Source: Roseateles amylovorans
Lineage (GTDB): Bacteria; Pseudomonadota; Gammaproteobacteria; Burkholderiales; Burkholderiaceae_C
DNA length: 64,000 bases
NCBI RefSeq assembly: GCF_025398155.2
Contig: NZ_CP104562.2
Coordinates: 4,836,001 to 4,900,000, forward strand
Direction of reading: 5' to 3'
Shown: piece by piece, positions 35,364 through 44,107 of the stretch
Position numbering within the stretch: position 1 is the first letter of the stretch
How the letters are laid out: each line of letters opens with the position of its first letter
Made by a program: the position numbers and the translations under genes
Notes under the pieces: generated by a model
Told to the model about the DNA's origin: nothing
Database searches by the model: none
The model's input: the letters and a program-made list of their open reading frames with translations, nothing else

Positions 35364-36880
35364 AGCCCGGCCCTTTCGATCAGTGCTGCGCGGGCGGCCT
35401 GCACATCGGAGAAGGCGCGGCGCTCGCCGGCGATCTCCTGATAGTCCTCATGGCCCTTGCCAGCGATCAGCACCACGTCGCGCGCACCGGCCTGGCTCAC
35501 CGCCTGGTCGATGGCTTCGGCCCGGTCGACGATCACCTGATGCGACGTCTGCGCCGGAAGGCCGGCCTCGATGTCCGCCAGGATCAGCCGCGGATCTTCG
35601 TGCCGCGGGTTGTCGCTGGTGAGCACCACCTGCGCCGCCAGCCGTGCGGCGATCGCGCCCATCAGCGGCCGCTTGCCTGGATCGCGGTTGCCGCCGCAGC
35701 CGAACACGACCTGCAGCGCACCGCCACGGGCCTTGGCCAGCGGTTGCAGGGCGGACAGCGCCTTCTCCAGCGCATCCGGCGTGTGGGCATAGTCGACCAC
35801 CACCTGCGGCAGCTCGCGCCCATTGCCCACCCGCTGCATGCGGCCCGGCACCGGGGTCACCAGGGCCGCGACGCGGGCGATGTCTTGCAGCGAATGCCCC
35901 AGCGCCCGCAAGCCGGCGATCACGCCCAGCAGGTTGGAGACGTTGTAGTCGCCGATCAGCGCGGTCTGCACCGCCACCGCCTGCGCGCCCTCGCGCAGCG
36001 TGAACGCCAGGCCCTGGGCGTCATGGCGCAGGTCCTCGGCCCACAGGCGGGCGTCGGTGCGATTCAGGCCGTAGGTCCAGAGGTCCAGCGCACCACCTGA
36101 TGCGGCCAGCTCGGCGGCCAGCGCAGCGCCCTTCTCGTCGTCGACATTGAGCACCGCCGCCTGCAGCCCTTCCCAGGCGAACAGCTTGCGCTTGGCGGCC
36201 CAGTAGGCGGCCATGTCGCCGTGATAGTCCAGATGGTCCTGGGTGAAATTCGTGAACAGCGCGACCTTGATCCGCGTGCCGGTCAGGCGGTGTTCTTCCA
36301 CCCCGATGGACGAGGCTTCAATGGCGCAGGCCGCGTAGCCGTCATCGGCCATGCGCTTGAAGGCCTCCTGCAGACGGACCGGATCGGGCGTGGTCAGGCC
36401 GGTGGCCTCAATGGACGGGGTGGCGCCCGCCGGCGCGCCGGGGACCGGCGGCTGACCGACCCCCAGGGTCCCGATCACACCGCAGCGCGCGCCCAGCAGC
36501 GTCAGCGCCTGGGCGATCCACCAGGCGCTGGAGGTCTTGCCGTTGGTGCCAGTGACGGCGAGCACGTCCAGACGGGCGCTCGGGTGGCCGTAGAACGCTG
36601 CGGCAATCTGGCCGCAGCGGGCCTTGAGGTCGGGCAAGGCGGCGATGCGGGCATCGACGAAGCCGAAGGCGGCCACGCCTTGGTCCTCGACCAGGCAGGT
36701 CGCCGCACCGGCTGCCAGGGCGCCCGCCACGAACTGGCGCGCGTCCTTGGCATAGCCGGGCCAGGCGATGAAGGCATCGCCGGGGCCCACGGCACGGCTG
36801 TCGGTGCGCAGCAGACCGCTCGGTGTCCATTCCTGCAGCCAGCGGGCGGCGGCTTCGGGGGATTTCAGGTGCATCAACAT
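35360..36880 (-). CDS. murE: UDP-MurNAc-L-Ala-D-Glu--meso-diaminopimelate ligase
   Basis: 506 residues. N-terminal TDSRAVGPGDAFIAWPG, P-loop GTNGKTSSAWW and the acceptor-recognition motif DNPRHEDP, whose DNPR form indicates meso-diaminopimelate rather than lysine, consistent with a Gram-negative wall. It lies 13 bp after ftsI and overlaps murF by four bases. Confidence 0.97.
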   Translation of the reverse strand: MLMHLKSPEAAARWLQEWTPSGLLRTDSRAVGPGDAFIAWPGYAKDARQFVAGALAAGAATCLVEDQGVAAFGFVDARIAALPDLKARCGQIAAAFYGHPSARLDVLAVTGTNGKTSSAWWIAQALTLLGARCGVIGTLGVGQPPVPGAPAGATPSIEATGLTTPDPVRLQEAFKRMADDGYAACAIEASSIGVEEHRLTGTRIKVALFTNFTQDHLDYHGDMAAYWAAKRKLFAWEGLQAAVLNVDDEKGAALAAELAASGGALDLWTYGLNRTDARLWAEDLRHDAQGLAFTLREGAQAVAVQTALIGDYNVSNLLGVIAGLRALGHSLQDIARVAALVTPVPGRMQRVGNGRELPQVVVDYAHTPDALEKALSALQPLAKARGGALQVVFGCGGNRDPGKRPLMGAIAARLAAQVVLTSDNPRHEDPRLILADIEAGLPAQTSHQVIVDRAEAIDQAVSQAGARDVVLIAGKGHEDYQEIAGERRAFSDVQAARAALIERAGL

Positions 36881-36893
36881 GATCGTTGCCCGC

Positions 36894-38669
36894 TTAAAAA
36901 CTCTCGTCCACGGCCTGGAGCTTCTGGGACGCCACGATCTGAGGCTTGACCTCCAGATCGGGCGCTTCGCCCAGCAGCCGCAGCGTCTGTGCCACCACCT
37001 GGCTGAAGACCGGGCCGGCCACGGCGCCGCCGAAGTACTGGCCGTTCTTCGGTTCGTCCACCATCACCGCGACGATGATGCGCGGCTTGGAAATCGGCGC
37101 GATGCCCACGAACCAGGAGCGGTACTTGTTGCTGGCGTAGCCCTTGCCTTCCTGCTTGTGCGCGGTGCCGGACTTTCCGCCCACGCTGTAGCCCGGCACC
37201 ATGGCCTGCGGCGCGGTGCCGCCGGGGCCGGCCGCCATCTGCAACATCTCTCGGATCTCGGCGGCGGTCTTCGGCGAGAAGACCTTGATGCCGGCCACCG
37301 GCTCGTCGGGACCGCGCTTGGTCATCGTGATCGGGATGATGTCGCCGTCACGCGCAAACACGGTGTAGGCGCGCGCCAGTTGCAGCAACGAGGCCGAGAG
37401 GCCGTAGCCATAGCTCATCGTCGCCTGTTCGATCGGGCGCCAACTCTTGTAGGGACGCAGCTTGCCGGTCACCGCGCCGGGGAAATTGATCTGCGGGCGC
37501 TGACCCAGGCCGATCGCGGTGAACATCTCATGCATCTCGCGCGGCTGCATCATCAGCGCCAGGCGGGCGGCACCAATGTTGCTGGACTTCTGGATCACCT
37601 GGGTGACCGTCAGGTCGCCGTGCGGATGGGCATCGGTGGGTGACCAGCCGGAGATCACCACGCTGCGCGGGCCGGTGCTCAACAGCGTGTCCGGCTTCAC
37701 CCGGCCGGTTTCCAGCGCCAGCCCGGTGGTGAAGGGCTTCATGGTCGAGCCCGGCTCGAACACATCGGTCAGGGCGCGGTTGCGCAGTTGCTCGCCGGAC
37801 AGGTTCTTGCGATGGCCCGGGTCATAGCTGGGGAAGTTGGCCAGGGCCAGGACTTCGCCGGTGTGCACATCCAGCACCACCACCGAGCCGGCCTTGGCCT
37901 TGTTTTCAGCCACAGCGTCGCGCACGCGTTGGTAGGCGAAGAACTGCACCTTGGCATCGATCGAGAGCTCGATGTCGCGGCCGTTCGCCGCGGGCACCCG
38001 CTCGCCCATGTCTTCCACCACCCGGCCCAGGCGGTCGCGCACCACCGAGCGGCTGCCGTCGCGGCCCTGCAGCTCCTTCTGGAAAGCCAGCTCGATGCCT
38101 TCCTGGCCTTGCTCTTCGATGTTGGTGAAACCGACGATGTGCGCGGCGGATTCACCCTCGGGGTACTGGCGCTTGTATTCGCGATCCTGGAACACGCCCT
38201 TGAGATTGAGTTCCTTGATCTTGGCCGCCGTCTGATCGTCCGCCTGACGGCGCAGGAAGACGAACCGGTTGGCGGGGTCGAGCCGCTTGTCGAGCTCGCT
38301 GGGCGACATGTCCAGCAGCTTGGCCAGTTGGCGACGCTTCACCGGGTCGGCATCGACTTCTTTGGGAAAGGCCCAGATCGAGGGCACGGCGACGCTCGCA
38401 GCCAGCACCTGACCGCTGCGGTCGCTGATCTTGCCGCGGCTGGCCGGCAGCTCCATCTTGTGGGCGTAGCGGGCCTCGCCCTGGCGCTGGAAGAAGTCTT
38501 CGCCAATCAACTGGATGTAGGCGGCGCGCCCGAGCAGGCCGGCGAAGGCCAGGCCGACCAGGGCGACGAGAAAGCGCGACCGCCACGGCGGGGTCTTCGA
38601 GGCCAGCAGCGGGCTGCTCGAATAGCTGACGCTGCGCGAGGCATTGTGGGAGCGCTTGCGACCGATCAT
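36894..38669 (-). CDS. ftsI: Septal transpeptidase FtsI (PBP3)
   Basis: 591 residues. N-terminal membrane helix (about 30-50), pedestal region with RGKISDRSGQVLAAS, then the class B transpeptidase domain. The active-site motifs are SxxK in EPGSTMKPF, SSN in QKSSNIGAARL, and KSGT in GGKSGTAHK. It crosslinks septal peptidoglycan with FtsW. It overlaps ftsL by four bases. Confidence 0.97.
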   Translation of the reverse strand: MIGRKRSHNASRSVSYSSSPLLASKTPPWRSRFLVALVGLAFAGLLGRAAYIQLIGEDFFQRQGEARYAHKMELPASRGKISDRSGQVLAASVAVPSIWAFPKEVDADPVKRRQLAKLLDMSPSELDKRLDPANRFVFLRRQADDQTAAKIKELNLKGVFQDREYKRQYPEGESAAHIVGFTNIEEQGQEGIELAFQKELQGRDGSRSVVRDRLGRVVEDMGERVPAANGRDIELSIDAKVQFFAYQRVRDAVAENKAKAGSVVVLDVHTGEVLALANFPSYDPGHRKNLSGEQLRNRALTDVFEPGSTMKPFTTGLALETGRVKPDTLLSTGPRSVVISGWSPTDAHPHGDLTVTQVIQKSSNIGAARLALMMQPREMHEMFTAIGLGQRPQINFPGAVTGKLRPYKSWRPIEQATMSYGYGLSASLLQLARAYTVFARDGDIIPITMTKRGPDEPVAGIKVFSPKTAAEIREMLQMAAGPGGTAPQAMVPGYSVGGKSGTAHKQEGKGYASNKYRSWFVGIAPISKPRIIVAVMVDEPKNGQYFGGAVAGPVFSQVVAQTLRLLGEAPDLEVKPQIVASQKLQAVDESF

Positions 38670-38998
38670 CGGGCGGCTCCGGTGGCCGGGGCGGTCGTGC
38701 TGGACGCGGTCGAGCGCACCGCGCTGGCGGCCAGGGCGGATGCGTCGGCGGTGAAGGTGATGGCCGGCGAGATCGGGCGCATCTTCAGCCGTTCACGGGC
38801 CACCTGCTCCACACGCAGGTTGGTCGCCTGCGCCTGGCGATCGGCCAGCAGGCGTTGGTAGTCGGCCTCCAGACGACGGGCTTCGGTCTGGGAGCGGTCG
38901 AGCTCGGTGAACAGGCGGCGCGCGTCATAGGCGCTGCGCACCATATAGATGCCTGATGCCAGCACCGCGATGAGCAGGATCAGGTTGATGCGGCTCAT
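38666..38998 (-). CDS. ftsL: Cell division protein FtsL
   Basis: 110 residues: one membrane helix (about 4-22), then a periplasmic coiled coil (RRLFTELDRSQTEARRLEAD) and the VEQVARERLKMRPISP motif shared by FtsL proteins. The tail is Ala/Ser/Thr-rich. It forms the FtsQLB complex. Overlaps rsmH and ftsI by four bases each. Confidence 0.94.
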   Translation of the reverse strand: MSRINLILLIAVLASGIYMVRSAYDARRLFTELDRSQTEARRLEADYQRLLADRQAQATNLRVEQVARERLKMRPISPAITFTADASALAASAVRSTASSTTAPATGAAR

Positions 38999-40011
38999 CG
39001 GCGGCGCCCTCCTCGCTCCCCACGCCGCTGCTTGCCCGAGGGCTCCGGCTGAGCGGGAGGCAGCGGCGCCTCGGTGCGTTCGGCCACCCGCAGGATGGCG
39101 GAGCGTGAGCGCGGATTGGCACGGACCTCGCCGATCGACGGCTTGACCCGGCCCAGCGCCAGCAGCGGCAACGGCTTGGGCGCGGCGAAGGGGGCGCGGC
39201 GATCGACCTCGTCCTTGCTGTGCGAGGCGATGAAGTTCTTGACGATGCGGTCTTCCAGCGAATGGAAGCTGATCACCGCCAGTCGGCCGCCCGGCGCGAG
39301 CAGGCTCAGCGCGGCATTCAGCCCCTGCTGCAGCTCTTCAAGCTCGGCGTTGACGAATATCCGTAGAGCCTGAAATGTGCGCGTTGCAGGATCCTGGCCC
39401 GGTTCGCGGGTTTTGACCGTACCAGCCACGACTTTGGAAAGCTCGGCGGTGCTTCGTACAGGACTCCCGCTTTCCCGGCGAGCCACAAGCGCCTTTGCAA
39501 TCGGCAAAGCAAACCGTTCTTCCCCATAGTCACGAATCACCTGTGCAAGTTGTGTGACGTCGGCCCGGGCGAGGAAGTCCGCGGCGCTTTCGCCCCGCGT
39601 GGTGTCCATGCGCATGTCGAGCGGGCCGTCGAACCGGAAACTGAAGCCGCGTTCCGGGTTGTCAATCTGCGGGCTGGACACACCCAGGTCGAGCAGCACG
39701 CCCTGCACCTGGGTGATGCCCAGCGCGGCGAGTTCCGCCGCCATGTCGGCGAATGGGGCGTGGCAGATGGAGAAACGCGGGTCGTCGACCCGCGTCTGAC
39801 CGGTCGTGGCGGCCGCGACCGCTTCCGGGTCGCGGTCGATGGCGATCAGCCGCCCCCGGTCCGAGAGCTTGGACAGCAGCAGGCGCGAATGACCGCCACG
39901 GCCGAAGGTGCCGTCGACATACAGGCCGTCGGGATCGGTCAGGACGCCGTCGACGGTCTCGTCCAGCAGGACGGTCGTGTGGGTGAAGGAGGGGGACTGC
40001 TCGGCGCTCAT
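38995..40011 (-). CDS. rsmH: 16S rRNA (cytosine1402-N4)-methyltransferase
   Basis: 338 residues. S-adenosylmethionine-dependent methyltransferase modifying C1402 of 16S rRNA. Seen: DGTFGRGGHSRLLL (motif I), AIDRDPEAVA, LDLGVSSPQIDNPERGFSFR, FQALRIFVNAELEEL and VISFHSLEDRIVKNF. The tail is Arg/Gly-rich. Bases about 39350-39563 use A/T-ending codons (ATT, CGT, TTT, GCA, CTT, CCT, GTA) far more than the rest, although the protein is conserved there. It lies 8 bp after mraZ. Confidence 0.97.
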   Translation of the reverse strand: MSAEQSPSFTHTTVLLDETVDGVLTDPDGLYVDGTFGRGGHSRLLLSKLSDRGRLIAIDRDPEAVAAATTGQTRVDDPRFSICHAPFADMAAELAALGITQVQGVLLDLGVSSPQIDNPERGFSFRFDGPLDMRMDTTRGESAADFLARADVTQLAQVIRDYGEERFALPIAKALVARRESGSPVRSTAELSKVVAGTVKTREPGQDPATRTFQALRIFVNAELEELQQGLNAALSLLAPGGRLAVISFHSLEDRIVKNFIASHSKDEVDRRAPFAAPKPLPLLALGRVKPSIGEVRANPRSRSAILRVAERTEAPLPPAQPEPSGKQRRGERGGRRR

Positions 40012-40019
40012 GGGGTGGC

Positions 40020-40448
40020 TCAGAAACTGAAGTCCTTGAGCGCATCGGGCAGCTCGGATTGCATGATGGCGGCCTCATGGGCGGCATAGGCCTGGGCGTC
40101 CCAGAGCTCGAAGTGGCTGCCCATGCCGAGCAGCATCACGTCCTTCTGAAGCCCAGCGGCGGCACGCAGCTCAGGCGCCACCAGCACGCGTGCGGCGGAG
40201 TCGATCTCCACATCCTGGGCATTGCCGAGGAAGACGCGCTTCCAGCCTGCGGCGGACATCGGCAGCGCCGCGACACGGTCACGGAACTGTTCCCAGGCGG
40301 GACGGGGGAAGACCATGAGGCAGCCTTCCGGGTGCTTGGTGAGCGTCAACTGACCGGCGCACAGCGCCTGCAGGACTTCGCGGTGTCGTGCAGGGACGGA
40401 CAAGCGCCCCTTGGCGTCCAACGCCAAGGCACTCGCCCCCTGAAACAC
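40020..40448 (-). CDS. mraZ: Transcriptional regulator MraZ
   Basis: 142 residues from a GTG at 40448, chosen because it gives (M)FQGASALALDAKGRLSVP, the usual family start; in-frame GTG codons at 40460 and 40490 would lengthen it. Two AbrB/SpoVT-like half-domains each carry DxxGR-type motifs (DAKGRLSVPARHR and DSAARVLVAPELR). MraZ is a ring-shaped DNA-binding repressor of its own operon. The second DxxGR is altered to DSAAR. The phased boxes just upstream fit autoregulation. Confidence 0.93.
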   Translation of the reverse strand: MFQGASALALDAKGRLSVPARHREVLQALCAGQLTLTKHPEGCLMVFPRPAWEQFRDRVAALPMSAAGWKRVFLGNAQDVEIDSAARVLVAPELRAAAGLQKDVMLLGMGSHFELWDAQAYAAHEAAIMQSELPDALKDFSF

Positions 40449-40455
40449 GACATTC

Positions 40456-40490
40456 GCCACTTTGACCCACCAAATTGCACTTTCTCCCAC
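40456..40490 (-). promoter_or_regulatory. Probable MraZ operator: four boxes at 10-bp spacing
   Basis: On the minus strand TGGGA, TGCAA, TGGGT and TGGCG recur exactly every 10 bases (GTG at 40490, 40480, 40470 and 40460). E. coli MraZ binds TGGGN repeats separated by 5 nt, the same geometry. The boxes cover the predicted transcription start, between the -10 and the mraZ start codon. Confidence 0.75.
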
Positions 40491-40517
40491 TTTAATGGCG
40501 CATTTAGCTCCGGTCAA
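40489..40517 (-). promoter_or_regulatory. Predicted sigma-70 promoter of the mraZ-ftsZ cluster
   Basis: Minus-strand TTGACC (40512-40517), 17-bp spacer, TAAAGT (40489-40494). Predicted start near 40482, about 35 bases upstream of the chosen mraZ GTG. Confidence 0.7.
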
Positions 40518-40823
40518 GGAAATTGAGCGTTTTTCCCAATCAAATCAACTACTTAGCAAGCATTCTCAAGCAACTTCACAAAATAAAAGTCGTTCAAAAT
40601 GAAGGACTTAAGGTTCCCTGTGCAAGTGATGGATCAACAAATACAGGGGTCTGTACCCCCGTGAAACTGCGTGAGCGCCACCCGGCGCGCCGCACGGCTG
40701 GGTGTCGTCAGCGGCCTGCGGACAGCGCCTGCAGCACCGTTTCAGCTGTTGGCGGTGTGCGATGACCTTTGGCCGCGCCTCGGAGGACGACCACACTGCA
40801 CCGGTCCACACCCGGAGATGGCG
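40518..40823. other. A+T-rich intergenic region between mraZ and the serine hydrolase gene
   Basis: The first about 145 bp (40518-40660) are markedly A+T-rich compared with the window, for example TTCACAAAATAAAAG. A small hairpin GGGG-TCTGTA-CCCC lies near 40648-40661. The remainder is ordinary GC-rich sequence leading to the hydrolase start. No gene is seen. Confidence 0.6.
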
Positions 40824-42086
40824 ATGCGCGCAATGGCCCCAGAGCACCCAACGCAGCGGCGTGGCAGCCATTCCTTGCCCATGACGGGGCTGACCGTCCT
40901 TCTGCTCGGAATCTTGGCCGGACTGCTGGCCGGATGCCAGAGCCAGTCGCCGGCGCAGGCCACGTCGGGCCCGCTCGATCCCGTCGATGTGGTCCTGGCC
41001 GCCGCGCTCCGCGACTGGCACGGCGACACGCGCGGTGACCTGCGGGGGATTGTGGTGATGCGATCAGGCCGGATCGTCGCCGAACGCTATGACAACGGCG
41101 CAAGCCCCGACTCGCTCAACGACATCCGCTCAGCCGGCAAGAGCGTGACCGCCTTGCTGGCGACGCTGGCCGTGGAAAGGGGCGCCATCCCTGACATCGA
41201 TGCGCCGCTCAAGCGGCTGTGGCCGGCTTCGAGCGACACGGCGGTCGGCGAGGTGCCGCTCAGCGCCGCATTGACGATGCAATCCGGACTGGATGCGTTT
41301 GACGACGACCCCGCCTCCCCCGGCAATGAAAACAAGATGGACGAGGCGCCGGATCCGATCGCTTTCGCGCTGGCGGTCCCGCGGGCACAGGCACCGGGCC
41401 TGGTCTACCGGTACAACTCGCTGACGGCTTACCTCGTCGGTGTGGCCGTCACACAGGCGACCGGGCAGCGGCTGTCGGACTTTGCCGATGTGCAGCTGTT
41501 TCGCCCCCTTGGCATCACCCAATGGCGGTGGGCGCAAGACAAGGCGGGTCAAACCAAGGGACAGGGCAACCTGTGGCTGAGCGCGCGCAGCATGGCGCGG
41601 ATCGGCGAGCTGGTGCGCTGCGAAGGTCGGTATCGGGGGAATCAGTTGGTCAGCGCTGCGGGCATCGCGGCGCTGCTGGCGCCTCGGGTGCCGATCGGTG
41701 AGGACGATCCCTATGCCGACAGCTATGGCCGCTTCTGGTACTTCAAGGCGCTGCCGATCGGCGGCGAGACGGTGCCGGTGCACTTCGCCTCGGGCAATGG
41801 CGGCAACAAGATCTATGTCATCCCGACACGGAACCTAGTCGTGGCCATCACCTCTTCCGCCTACGGCCAAGGGTATGGACAGCGGCGCTCACAGGCGATT
41901 CTGCAGGCCTTGCTGACGGCCGCGCAGCGGGGGGCTGTCGGCGCGCGATCCACGTCCGGCTCTGCGGGTTCCGGATCGACGCGCTCCTCGGTGCCCTCCT
42001 CTGCCACGTCGCTGAGCGCCGGCGCGGCGGCAGCGACGACAGCCGCCGCGTCACCGACAGCGCCGCCGGGATGCGGCGGCGACTGA
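40824..42086 (+). CDS. Lipoprotein-type serine hydrolase, beta-lactamase (class C/AmpC-like) fold
   Basis: 420 residues from the ATG at 40824, 6 bases after GGAG; ATGs at 40818 and 40833 are alternatives. A hydrophobic segment ends in the lipobox LLAGC, so it is probably an outer- or inner-membrane lipoprotein. The beta-lactamase-fold motifs are SAGK (nucleophile Ser, Lys) in IRSAGKSVTALL and YNS in VYRYNSLTAY; HFASGNGGNKIYV is the third-motif region. The last about 60 residues are a Ser/Ala/Thr-rich low-complexity tail. Similar proteins are esterases or peptidases; antibiotic hydrolysis cannot be claimed. It converges with the metallo-hydrolase gene, 9 bp away. Confidence 0.87.
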   Translation: MRAMAPEHPTQRRGSHSLPMTGLTVLLLGILAGLLAGCQSQSPAQATSGPLDPVDVVLAAALRDWHGDTRGDLRGIVVMRSGRIVAERYDNGASPDSLNDIRSAGKSVTALLATLAVERGAIPDIDAPLKRLWPASSDTAVGEVPLSAALTMQSGLDAFDDDPASPGNENKMDEAPDPIAFALAVPRAQAPGLVYRYNSLTAYLVGVAVTQATGQRLSDFADVQLFRPLGITQWRWAQDKAGQTKGQGNLWLSARSMARIGELVRCEGRYRGNQLVSAAGIAALLAPRVPIGEDDPYADSYGRFWYFKALPIGGETVPVHFASGNGGNKIYVIPTRNLVVAITSSAYGQGYGQRRSQAILQALLTAAQRGAVGARSTSGSAGSGSTRSSVPSSATSLSAGAAAATTAAASPTAPPGCGGD

Positions 42087-42095
42087 GCGCAGGCC

Positions 42096-43232
42096 TCAGC
42101 GCGCGGCGGACGCTTCTTGCCACCAGGCGGGCGTCGGGCCGGGCTGCATCACGTCCAGCGGCGCGCCGATCAACGGGGTCACCAGTTCGACGTCACGCAG
42201 TCGCGCCAGGGCACTGACGCGCTCGAACGGATCCTGCCAACGGTGCATCGCCAGATCAAAGGTGCCGTTGTGGATGGGCAGCATCCGCTTGCCACGCAGG
42301 TCGATGTGGGCCTGCACCGTCTGTTCCGGCTGCATGTGGACATAGGGCCAGCGCGGGTCGTAGGCGCCGGTTTCCATCAGGGTCAGGTCGAACGGACCGA
42401 AGCGCTCGCCGATGGTCTTGAAGCCGTCGAAATAGCCGGTGTCACCGCTGAAGAAGACCCGCAGATCGTCATCGACCAGCACCCAGGACGCCCAAAGGGT
42501 CGTGTTGCGGTCGCTCAGGCTGCGGCCGGAGAAATGCTGCGCCGGCGTCGCGGTCAGCTGAAGTCCGGCGATCGTCGTGCCCTGCCACCAATCGAACTGC
42601 TGGACCTTTTCAGCGGGCACGCCCCACTCGATCAGGCGCTGGCCGACGCCCAGCGGCGTCACGAAGTGCTTCACCTTGGGCGCCAACGCCTGCACGGTGG
42701 CATGGTCCAGATGGTCGTAATGATCATGCGAGAGGATCACCGCCTCGATCTCGGGCAGTTCGTCCAGCGCGATCGGCGGCGCATGGAAACGCTTCGGGCC
42801 CATCCACTGGAACGGCGAAGCGCGCTCGGAGAACACCGGGTCGGTCAGCCAGAAACGGCCGCGCAGCTTCAGCAGCACGGTCGAGTGGCCGAGTCGGAAC
42901 AAGGTGCGGTCCGGCGCCGCCATCAGCTGGGAACGGGTCAGCGCCTGGACATTCAGCGCCTGGTCCGGCACGGTGCCGGCCGGCTTGTGGAAGATGACGT
43001 CCCACATGATGCCGGCCATCTTCCAGAAGCCCTGCTCGGGCTCCACCGCCGGGTTGTGGAACTTGCCGCCGGACCATTGCGGCGATTGCTGGATCGCCTG
43101 GTCGACGGACGGCGCTTGGCCGCCCGCAGCGGAGGCGGCGGCCACAGGCGAAGACATCACACGAGAAGCAGTCACGGCAAATACTCCGAGGATGAGGGCG
43201 GGAATCAGCGCGGCGAGTCGGGGCAAAGGCAT
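42096..43232 (-). CDS. Exported metallo-beta-lactamase-fold hydrolase (UlaG/NAPE-PLD-like)
   Basis: 378 residues from the ATG at 43232. An N-terminal hydrophobic segment with an Ala-rich stretch (about 5-38) suggests export. The metal-binding motif HxHxDH is SHDHYDHLDH, followed by downstream ligands in TPAQHFSGRSLSD, FFSGDTGYFDGF and PIHNGTFDLAMH. The GHSTVLLKLRGRFWLTDPVFSERASP block is characteristic of the NAPE-PLD-like branch. It is divergent from a TetR gene whose probable operator overlaps this gene's predicted transcription start, so it is likely TetR-repressed. Substrate unknown. Confidence 0.88.
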   Translation of the reverse strand: MPLPRLAALIPALILGVFAVTASRVMSSPVAAASAAGGQAPSVDQAIQQSPQWSGGKFHNPAVEPEQGFWKMAGIMWDVIFHKPAGTVPDQALNVQALTRSQLMAAPDRTLFRLGHSTVLLKLRGRFWLTDPVFSERASPFQWMGPKRFHAPPIALDELPEIEAVILSHDHYDHLDHATVQALAPKVKHFVTPLGVGQRLIEWGVPAEKVQQFDWWQGTTIAGLQLTATPAQHFSGRSLSDRNTTLWASWVLVDDDLRVFFSGDTGYFDGFKTIGERFGPFDLTLMETGAYDPRWPYVHMQPEQTVQAHIDLRGKRMLPIHNGTFDLAMHRWQDPFERVSALARLRDVELVTPLIGAPLDVMQPGPTPAWWQEASAAR

Positions 43233-43295
43233 CGGGGGCTCGTCGGTCTCGTTGGGTTTCACCGCTGCAAACCCTGCAAACGGTGCAAAACATGC

Positions 43296-43310
43296 ACTAC
43301 ACAGTGTAGT
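43296..43310. promoter_or_regulatory. 15-bp perfect palindrome, probable TetR operator
   Basis: ACTACACAGTGTAGT is a perfect palindrome centred at 43303. A further half-like GTGTAGTG lies at 43321-43328 and three TGCAAA repeats flank it (43266, 43276, 43285). It sits about 10 bp downstream of the predicted -10 of the metallo-hydrolase gene, as expected of a repressor site. Confidence 0.75.
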
Positions 43311-43319
43311 TTTCAGCGG

Positions 43320-43348
43320 AGTGTAGTGACCCGGATCGAAAAAGTAAA
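43320..43348 (-). promoter_or_regulatory. Predicted promoter of the metallo-hydrolase gene
   Basis: Minus-strand TTTACT (43343-43348), 17-bp spacer, TACACT (43320-43325). The palindromic operator lies directly downstream. Confidence 0.55.
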
Positions 43349-43371
43349 CTGTCCGGTGTAACATCATCGGC

Positions 43372-44082
43372 ATGACTTCCGACGTGCTCCCAGTGACCGG
43401 TGAAACCGACGACGCCCCCACCCCGCTCGCGGATGACGCCTCGTGTGGCGGCAGCGTGGAGCCGGTTGAGCGCACCCGGCTGACCGATCGCAAACGGCAG
43501 GCGATCGTGGACGCGGCGATCGCGGAGTTTCGTGAGCACGGCTTCGAAGTCGCGAACATGGACCGTATCGCAGCCCGAGCCCAGGTCTCCAAACGCACCG
43601 TCTACAACCACTTTCCCGGCAAGGACGCCCTGTTCGACGCCATCCTGGAACGGCTATGGGCGGCCACCGAGGCGCAGGTGAAACTGGCCTATCGCGCGGA
43701 TCGGCCGCTGCGGGAGCAGTTGCTGATGCTGATCGAGCAGAAGCTGGCGATGTCGGACGACCCGCAGTTCCTTGACTTGGCGCGGGTGCTGATTGCGGAG
43801 GCCATCCATGCCCCTCAGCGCGCCCGGGAGATGCTCTGCCGGCTCGGCGGGCGGGAAGAAGGCCTGACGGTATGGATCCGCGCCGCCATGGCCGATGGCC
43901 GATTGAGGTCCAGCGACCCGGTCTTCGCCGCCGCGCAGTTGCAGGCCCTGGTGAAGGGCTTTGCGTTCTGGCCGCAGATCACCATGGGCCAGCCGCCGCT
44001 GGATGCGGCCCAACAGCGGCAGGTGGCCGATGCCTCGGCCGACATGTTCCTGCGCAGCCACGCGGTCGAGGGCAAGACCTGA
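43372..44082 (+). CDS. TetR/AcrR family transcriptional regulator
   Basis: 236 residues. A low-complexity N-terminal extension of about 35 residues precedes the TetR HTH: RQAIVDAAIAEFREHGFEVANMDRIAARAQVSKRTVYNHFPGKDALF in successive helices. The C-terminal ligand domain includes the AefR-like DLARVLIAEA region. It is divergent from the metallo-hydrolase gene, with the palindrome at 43296-43310 between them, so it probably controls that gene and itself. Ligand unknown. Confidence 0.93.
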   Translation: MTSDVLPVTGETDDAPTPLADDASCGGSVEPVERTRLTDRKRQAIVDAAIAEFREHGFEVANMDRIAARAQVSKRTVYNHFPGKDALFDAILERLWAATEAQVKLAYRADRPLREQLLMLIEQKLAMSDDPQFLDLARVLIAEAIHAPQRAREMLCRLGGREEGLTVWIRAAMADGRLRSSDPVFAAAQLQALVKGFAFWPQITMGQPPLDAAQQRQVADASADMFLRSHAVEGKT

Positions 44083-44107
44083 CGCCCGGGCGGGCGCCGG
44101 TCTGCGT

